The notes beneath the pieces are model-generated. The model saw only the letters and a list, made by a program, of their open reading frames with translations, did no database searches and was not told where the DNA came from. Shown in pieces: positions 59,641-64,000 of a stretch of 64,000 nucleotides of DNA. The stretch comes from UBA11663 sp963933635 (GTDB lineage Bacteria > Bacteroidota > Bacteroidia > Flavobacteriales_D > Sanyastnellaceae), in the NCBI GenBank assembly GCA_963933635.1, contig CAWVVM010000001.1:1-64000 (forward strand), read 5' to 3'. The position numbers and the translations under genes are program-made. Every line of letters starts with the position of its first letter. Position 1 is the stretch's first letter.

Positions 59641-61122
59641 TCAGAGTTCATCGCTGGCTGACAACCTGTAACGTAAGAAGCACATCTGCATCCCCAACTC
59701 TGGCTGGGACCCCTCCCAGAGCGCTGAAACATCGCCCAACCTGAAGCCCACCTCCCAGCCATTCTCAAGACTGATTCGGGTCGATGCTGGGAACCGGAAA
59801 ACATCCGCGGATTGCCTTTGAATGCCCCCTTCAATGATCCATGCATTTGTGATGCGAATGCCCGTTGAAATGCCTCCAGACCAACCTCCACTAGAAAGTG
59901 CTTCCTTGTTGCGCAGGGTCATGTTCGCAGCTACAACAAGCGGTGGGGCAGGACGCATTCCGGCACCCAGAGAAAGCATGGGACGATTGGAAACAACACG
60001 CGTAGCCTCCTCACTTTCCTGGAACCATGTGTCAGGGTCGAGTACATCCAAAGCGCCACTGAGCCATGAATCGGGGTCAATGGCCGCATCTGAGGCACCA
60101 AAAGTGCTCAAATCCAGGTCGATGTCGTTCACACTGTACATCTTTCCATTCCATGTCATTTTGCCGATGTCCACCAAAGATGCTGTCAGCCACAATCCAT
60201 CTGCCCGTGCCAAAACAATGCCAGCATCCACACCCCAACCATGCCCAGAAGGGCTTAGGACACTGGCCCATGCTGCTGATGGACCGGTGCCACGAAGCGA
60301 ATCAGCATTCTGAAGTGACGCGAAGGAGAAACCGTCTGAACGTGCACCAAAGGCAACAACGTTGTCCCCTTCGGTTCGAACATCAAAGTAGGCAGTACCA
60401 AGGAGCAATCGAGCGCCGACTCCAGTATGTAGGCTCCACCCATTGCCAACGTCTCCCCATTCTCTGGACACGCCAACTTCATGGGTCCGCATGGCCTGAA
60501 ATGACAAGGAAGTGCCCTTGAGTAGATTGGCCAGTGTGGCATTGGCATCCACGGTGACTCCTGACCACGCTGTTCCCAGGGAAAAATCAAAGTCTTCCAC
60601 AGCCACAGTTTCGCCGCTCTCCACCAATTGAATCTCCGAAAACAAATCAAGACCACCGTCGGTGAACAATTTTGCTGTCTTTGAACTCAACGTTACTTGG
60701 CCTGACACACCTCTTCGGTTGGCATAGGCCACTGCCCATTTGCCAAAACGCCTCGCGTATGCGGCAGTCAAAAAGGATAGGTTGAAGGTCAACTCTTCAT
60801 CGGTCAATGCACCAAGCCACTCTTCAGCAGTCCAATTCGATTCTTCTTCTGGTGTTCGACCGAGCACCTGGTCCCACATGGACGATCGGTCCATCAAATT
60901 GGAACGCAGCGTCAATCCACCCTCGAGTCCACCGCTCGTTTTCACATAGTCCCCCGCCCACCCCGAAAAAGACAACAAAGCTGGGTTGTACCCCAAGGCC
61001 CTATAATCAGAACTCAAAGCATAAGGACTTGCCGCGCCTTGAATGTGGGTCCTGTCAAGCTGGCTGTATCCCCATATGGAACAACACATGAGGCCCAGAA
61101 ACATGGGTGCGCGTAGAATCAT
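59641..61122 (-). CDS. Outer-membrane beta-barrel protein (DUF5723-like)
   Basis: About 493 residues from ATG 61122 (MILRAPMFLGLMCCSIW); the longer frame runs into the ilvE gene. A signal peptide ends near 'GYSQ'. The long mature chain is rich in alternating hydrophobic strands, for example 'FGKWAVAYANRRGVSGQV', typical of a FadL/DUF5723-type outer-membrane barrel. It ends 'FLRYRLSASDEL' and lacks a terminal Phe. A transport or assembly role is unknown. It shares a strand with ilvE 18 bp upstream and msrA downstream. Confidence 0.78.
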   Translation of the reverse strand: MILRAPMFLGLMCCSIWGYSQLDRTHIQGAASPYALSSDYRALGYNPALLSFSGWAGDYVKTSGGLEGGLTLRSNLMDRSSMWDQVLGRTPEEESNWTAEEWLGALTDEELTFNLSFLTAAYARRFGKWAVAYANRRGVSGQVTLSSKTAKLFTDGGLDLFSEIQLVESGETVAVEDFDFSLGTAWSGVTVDANATLANLLKGTSLSFQAMRTHEVGVSREWGDVGNGWSLHTGVGARLLLGTAYFDVRTEGDNVVAFGARSDGFSFASLQNADSLRGTGPSAAWASVLSPSGHGWGVDAGIVLARADGLWLTASLVDIGKMTWNGKMYSVNDIDLDLSTFGASDAAIDPDSWLSGALDVLDPDTWFQESEEATRVVSNRPMLSLGAGMRPAPPLVVAANMTLRNKEALSSGGWSGGISTGIRITNAWIIEGGIQRQSADVFRFPASTRISLENGWEVGFRLGDVSALWEGSQPELGMQMCFLRYRLSASDEL

Positions 61123-61139
61123 GCCCGATGATACAAAAA

Positions 61140-62216
61140 CTACAACGGAATGTTCCAGCCAAACGGATCTTCTCCAGTGCCGTACCGGACACCATCGAGC
61201 CACTTTTTCACTTGAGGCCCCACGACCCATGTTTCTTGACTTGGAAGGTCCCAATCTCCACTGGGAAGGCCCAAGGTGCAAATCGGCGAAATGGTAGCGG
61301 CCGTGCCCAATCCAAAGGCCTCTGTCAAGCGCCCATCCTTTGAAGCTTCAGTGAGCTCAGTCACACTGACCTCCCGCTCTACAACTTCTGTGCCTGCATG
61401 GCGCATCAAATGAATTGCACTGGCCCGTGTGACCCCAGAAAGAACAGTGTCGCTGGTCTTGGGGACTACCATCACCCCGTCGATGACGAAGGCAATGTTC
61501 ATGGTGCCGCATTCCTCGACTCGTTCATGAGTGTCAGCATCCGTCCACAAGATTTGGTCATAGCCTTCCGACTTGGCCAACTCTGTCGGGTACAGCGACC
61601 CAGCATAGTTGCCCGCTGCCTTGGCCGCACCTGTCCCTCCGTTCGCAGCACGTGTGAAATGTTGTTCCACCTTGACCTTGACTGGCTCGGTGTAATAGGC
61701 ACCAACAGGACAAGTGAAAATGCAAAAGCGGTAGGTCATGCTTGGCCGAACACCTACATGGCTTTCGGTGGCAAACATGAAGGGGCGAATGTACAAGGCA
61801 CTGTTCGGGGTGTCAGGCACCCAGCCTTTGTCAAGCTTCACCATTTCCACCAAAGCCTGCAGAAAAATGTCCTCTGGGACAGTTGGCATGCTCATGCGCT
61901 GTGCCGAAAAATTCAACCGCTTGATGTTGGATCCTGGTCGAAAAAGAGAAACGCTTCCGTCTTCTTGACGAAAGGCCTTCATTCCCTCAAAAATGGCTTG
62001 ACCGTAATGCAACGACATCATTGCCGGGGAAAAGGTCATCGGACCAAAAGCCGAGATTTCACCCTTCTGCCAGGCTCCGTCTACGTGATCCATCACGAAC
62101 ATGTGGTCAGAAAAAACCTTGCCGAATGAAAGGTTGCTGAAATCAACCTCCATCAACCTGCTGGCTTTTACGGGGACAATGTCAAAATCCAACGTCGTGT
62201 AATCCTCCATCAGCAT
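61140..62216 (-). CDS. ilvE: Branched-chain amino acid aminotransferase
   Basis: The product is 358 residues, typical of the class that uses 'FEGMKAFR' and 'GVRPSMTYRF' motifs. The PLP Lys lies in 'GTGAAKAAGNYAGSLYP' (about 200-216), and the phosphate-binding 'GTAATISPI' is at about residue 308. It transfers amino groups between glutamate and the 2-oxo acids of Leu, Ile and Val. A shorter start at residue 3 is possible. Confidence 0.95.
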   Translation of the reverse strand: MLMEDYTTLDFDIVPVKASRLMEVDFSNLSFGKVFSDHMFVMDHVDGAWQKGEISAFGPMTFSPAMMSLHYGQAIFEGMKAFRQEDGSVSLFRPGSNIKRLNFSAQRMSMPTVPEDIFLQALVEMVKLDKGWVPDTPNSALYIRPFMFATESHVGVRPSMTYRFCIFTCPVGAYYTEPVKVKVEQHFTRAANGGTGAAKAAGNYAGSLYPTELAKSEGYDQILWTDADTHERVEECGTMNIAFVIDGVMVVPKTSDTVLSGVTRASAIHLMRHAGTEVVEREVSVTELTEASKDGRLTEAFGLGTAATISPICTLGLPSGDWDLPSQETWVVGPQVKKWLDGVRYGTGEDPFGWNIPL

Positions 62217-62308
62217 AACCTTTCATTTAGGTGGTGCAAAAGTCGTCAATTCAAGGCCCGTATGCAAATGACAGGCCTCCCAAGAAATGTTGTGAATCAG
62301 GCCTTACC

Positions 62309-63007
62309 CTAAGAAACGTCCCCTTGGAAAAGGAATTTGTTGGGACTGACCAAACCCGTCTTCACCGCATACATGACCATGGCGGCGGTGTTGTTCACTC
62401 CGATTTTGGACATGATGTTCTTTCGATGAGTGGTCACGGTGTGCGCGCTCAAAAACAACTTTTCTGCCACCTGCCCATTGGTGAAACCTTCCGCAATCAA
62501 AGAAATGACTTCTGTTTCTCTTCCACTCAAATGAATGGGGTCGCAACCCAGCTGCAGCTTCTCCAAATCCTGGACATCGATGGACTCCTTTCGGATTCGG
62601 TCCAAAATCTGTCCGCAAAAAAATGCCCCACCTCCTGCTGTTTCTCGGATGGCGTCTTCCACCTCGCCAAGGTCACAATCCTTCTTGATGTAGCTGTCCA
62701 CACCTGCTTTGAGCGCGTTGACAATGGTGTGTCCACTTTGTTCTGAAGTGATGGCCAATACCCTTGTTTTGGGGGCAAGCACTTTCACCTTCCGCACCGC
62801 ATCGATGTCGAACCCGTCGGACAAGAAATCAAGAATGACCACTTGCGGAGCAAAGCTTTGCACCATGCCCACCAAATCCTTGGCATTGCTTGCTTCTCCC
62901 AAAATCTCAATGCCCTTTACCTGTCGGGCCATGTTCCTAACACCCAAACGAAACAAAGCACTGCTGTCGGCAATGGCCACTGTGGTTGAACGTAGGGGGG
63001 TGCTCAT
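62309..63007 (-). CDS. LuxR/NarL-type response regulator
   Basis: The product is 232 residues. The receiver domain (about 9-122) keeps the phospho-acceptor Asp60 ('QVVILDFLSDG'), the conserved Thr/Ser pair at 87-88 ('LAITSE') and Lys108 or Lys109 ('YIKKD'). Of the usual two acidic residues in the metal site only Asp14 remains; the second position is Ser ('IADSS'). The LuxR-type helix-turn-helix follows (about 160-205, 'FTNGQVAEKLFLSAHTVTTH'). No histidine kinase partner is near, so it is an orphan. Confidence 0.92.
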   Translation of the reverse strand: MSTPLRSTTVAIADSSALFRLGVRNMARQVKGIEILGEASNAKDLVGMVQSFAPQVVILDFLSDGFDIDAVRKVKVLAPKTRVLAITSEQSGHTIVNALKAGVDSYIKKDCDLGEVEDAIRETAGGGAFFCGQILDRIRKESIDVQDLEKLQLGCDPIHLSGRETEVISLIAEGFTNGQVAEKLFLSAHTVTTHRKNIMSKIGVNNTAAMVMYAVKTGLVSPNKFLFQGDVS

Positions 63008-63026
63008 CTCTTAGAACGATTCTAGA

Positions 63027-63034
63027 CAAAGCTA
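63027..63034 (-). promoter_or_regulatory. -7 box (TAGCTTTG) upstream of the response regulator gene
   Basis: An exact TAnnTTTG match on the minus strand, 19 nt before the ATG and overlapping the end of rnz. A TTG-like -33 element is not evident at the usual distance. Confidence 0.45.
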
Positions 63035-63967
63035 CACCCGTTCGTTCAATCCCCCTCCCTCAATGGTCATACGCATGTCATCTTTCGCAACCGTGACATG
63101 CGGATGAAAGGCCTTTGCCTCCTCAAGCAAGAGATCCATATCCCTGTAACGCGTGCTGATATGTCCCAAGACCAAATGTCCTACACCTGCTTGATATGCG
63201 AGTCTCCCGGCCTGGCTTGCAGTGCTGTGGTAGGTCGACTTTGCGCGTTCTTCGTCAAGGTTGGCAAAGGTAGAGTCGTGGTACAATACGTCGGCGCCTT
63301 TGGCCATTTCTTGAAGAGATTGGCAAGGACGGGTGTCGGCAGAAAATACGTAGGCCCTCGCTTTGCGGGGCGGCGTGCACCAATCGCCTGGTTGCAGAAC
63401 CTTGTTCTCCCACTCTACCTCTTCCCCGCGTTTGAGTGCTTGACGCACATGGTAAGGCAATTGGGCCACTCCCGCTTTGATCCCGTCCAACCCCCACGGC
63501 AATGAACGCTCCTCTACCCTCAACCCACAGGTGGGAATGCGATGTTTGACTGGAAAGCTGATCAATCGGTACCTCTCTTCCACCCAAAGATCTTGAGGGA
63601 CTTTTGCGTCCCAGGACAACCACGTCAGCTCAAAGGACAAATGGGCTTGAATCGCACGCCACGTTTGTTCCATCCATTCCTTCAAGTCCGCAGGTCCATA
63701 GATGGTCAAAGGTTCTTTTCGTCCCAAAAGGGACATGGTGCTCAACAGTCCAGGCAACCCAAGCACATGATCTCCGTGCATGTGGCTGACGAAAATCCCT
63801 TTCAGCTTTTGAAATTTGCATTTGTTCCTTCGAAGGGAGAGTTGGACGCCTTCGCCGGCATCAATCAAATAGGTGTGTCCATGAATGTCCAAAAACTGTG
63901 ATGTGGTCCCCCTCGAGGGAACTGGAACAGCAGCTCCAGTCCCGAGAAACACCACATCGAAATTCAT
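63032..63967 (-). CDS. rnz: Ribonuclease Z
   Basis: The product is 311 residues. The metallo-beta-lactamase fold is marked by the start 'MNFDVVFLGTGAAVPVPSRG' (in part), the zinc motif 'VSHMHGDHVLGLPGL' (about 61-75, HxHxDH), 'YVFSADTRPC' and 'LVLGHISTRYRD'. It cuts the 3' trailer from tRNA precursors, which fits the tRNA lacking an encoded CCA in this window. The response regulator gene starts 24 bp downstream on the same strand. Confidence 0.96.
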   Translation of the reverse strand: MNFDVVFLGTGAAVPVPSRGTTSQFLDIHGHTYLIDAGEGVQLSLRRNKCKFQKLKGIFVSHMHGDHVLGLPGLLSTMSLLGRKEPLTIYGPADLKEWMEQTWRAIQAHLSFELTWLSWDAKVPQDLWVEERYRLISFPVKHRIPTCGLRVEERSLPWGLDGIKAGVAQLPYHVRQALKRGEEVEWENKVLQPGDWCTPPRKARAYVFSADTRPCQSLQEMAKGADVLYHDSTFANLDEERAKSTYHSTASQAGRLAYQAGVGHLVLGHISTRYRDMDLLLEEAKAFHPHVTVAKDDMRMTIEGGGLNERV

Positions 63968-64000
63968 GACCCTATAGAACGTTCCGTCAATGCGACAGCA

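Noticed and set aside
62231..62308. Direct repeats of CAGGCCT between ilvE and the response regulator
   Set aside because: Only a 7-bp match containing a palindrome, too short to interpret.

Overview
The window comes from a bacterium of the phylum Bacteroidota, most likely a free-living, moderately G+C-rich member of the Flavobacteriales. Several things point there. Large secreted proteins end in type IX secretion (T9SS) sorting domains and carry Cys-rich 'ACNYD...DDGSC' repeats. The primary sigma factor is a short 289-residue protein. Many genes have TAnnTTTG-like -7 promoter boxes instead of TATAAT. GWxTD, DUF5723 and DUF6913 family proteins, a SiaB/SiaC pair, and the gyrA-clpC and dapA neighbourhoods also fit. 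No mobile element, CRISPR array, rRNA or phage gene was seen, and no stretch over 300 bases lacks a gene.

Region 1 (1-16 kb) is a block of secreted and surface proteins. It holds the 3' part of a giant Cys/Asp-rich repeat protein with a T9SS tail, then a FISUMP-domain protein behind a G-tract promoter. A four-gene minus-strand cluster follows: a trypsin-like protease, a PKD-domain protein, a small dockerin-tailed protein and a P-domain/SprB-repeat protein. A 1050-residue Asp-box propeller protein closes the block, with a YebC regulator gene in between. Four of these proteins end in the same roughly 55-residue, four-cysteine, double dockerin-like tail instead of a recognisable T9SS domain. This is the most interesting protein-level signal in the window.

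Region 2 (16-31 kb) is mostly housekeeping. It has a degenerate RluA-like protein, a thiolase, an NlpC/P60 hydrolase, 3-hydroxyacyl-CoA dehydrogenase, a DEAD-box helicase, a lipid acyltransferase, an RNA methyltransferase, a BamA/TamA-like outer-membrane protein, accD, rpsO, pnp and the primary sigma factor.

Region 3 (31-44 kb) carries a beta-helix lipoprotein, a fused ABC-2 exporter, a SiaC/SiaB switch pair, a methyltransferase, a ZIP metal transporter, an HMG-CoA lyase-like enzyme, a ComEC-like channel, a glycosyltransferase, a GWxTD protein and tRNA-Ser(UGA).

Region 4 (44-64 kb) has a TPR protein with gyrA, divergent from clpC-divIC, and a ychF/NTF2-like/rhomboid operon. A split transketolase follows with a von Willebrand A protein between its halves. 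Then come dapA with DUF6913, a lipoprotein, msrA, a DUF5723 barrel, ilvE, a LuxR-type response regulator and rnz.

Genes are packed tightly with frequent 4-8 bp overlaps. Six genes have a -7-like box ending exactly 4 nt before the start codon, which suggests that leaderless mRNAs are common here. Several upstream-most start codons were trimmed to internal starts on the basis of signal peptides, family alignment or these boxes. All functional calls are from reading the sequence; no database search was run.
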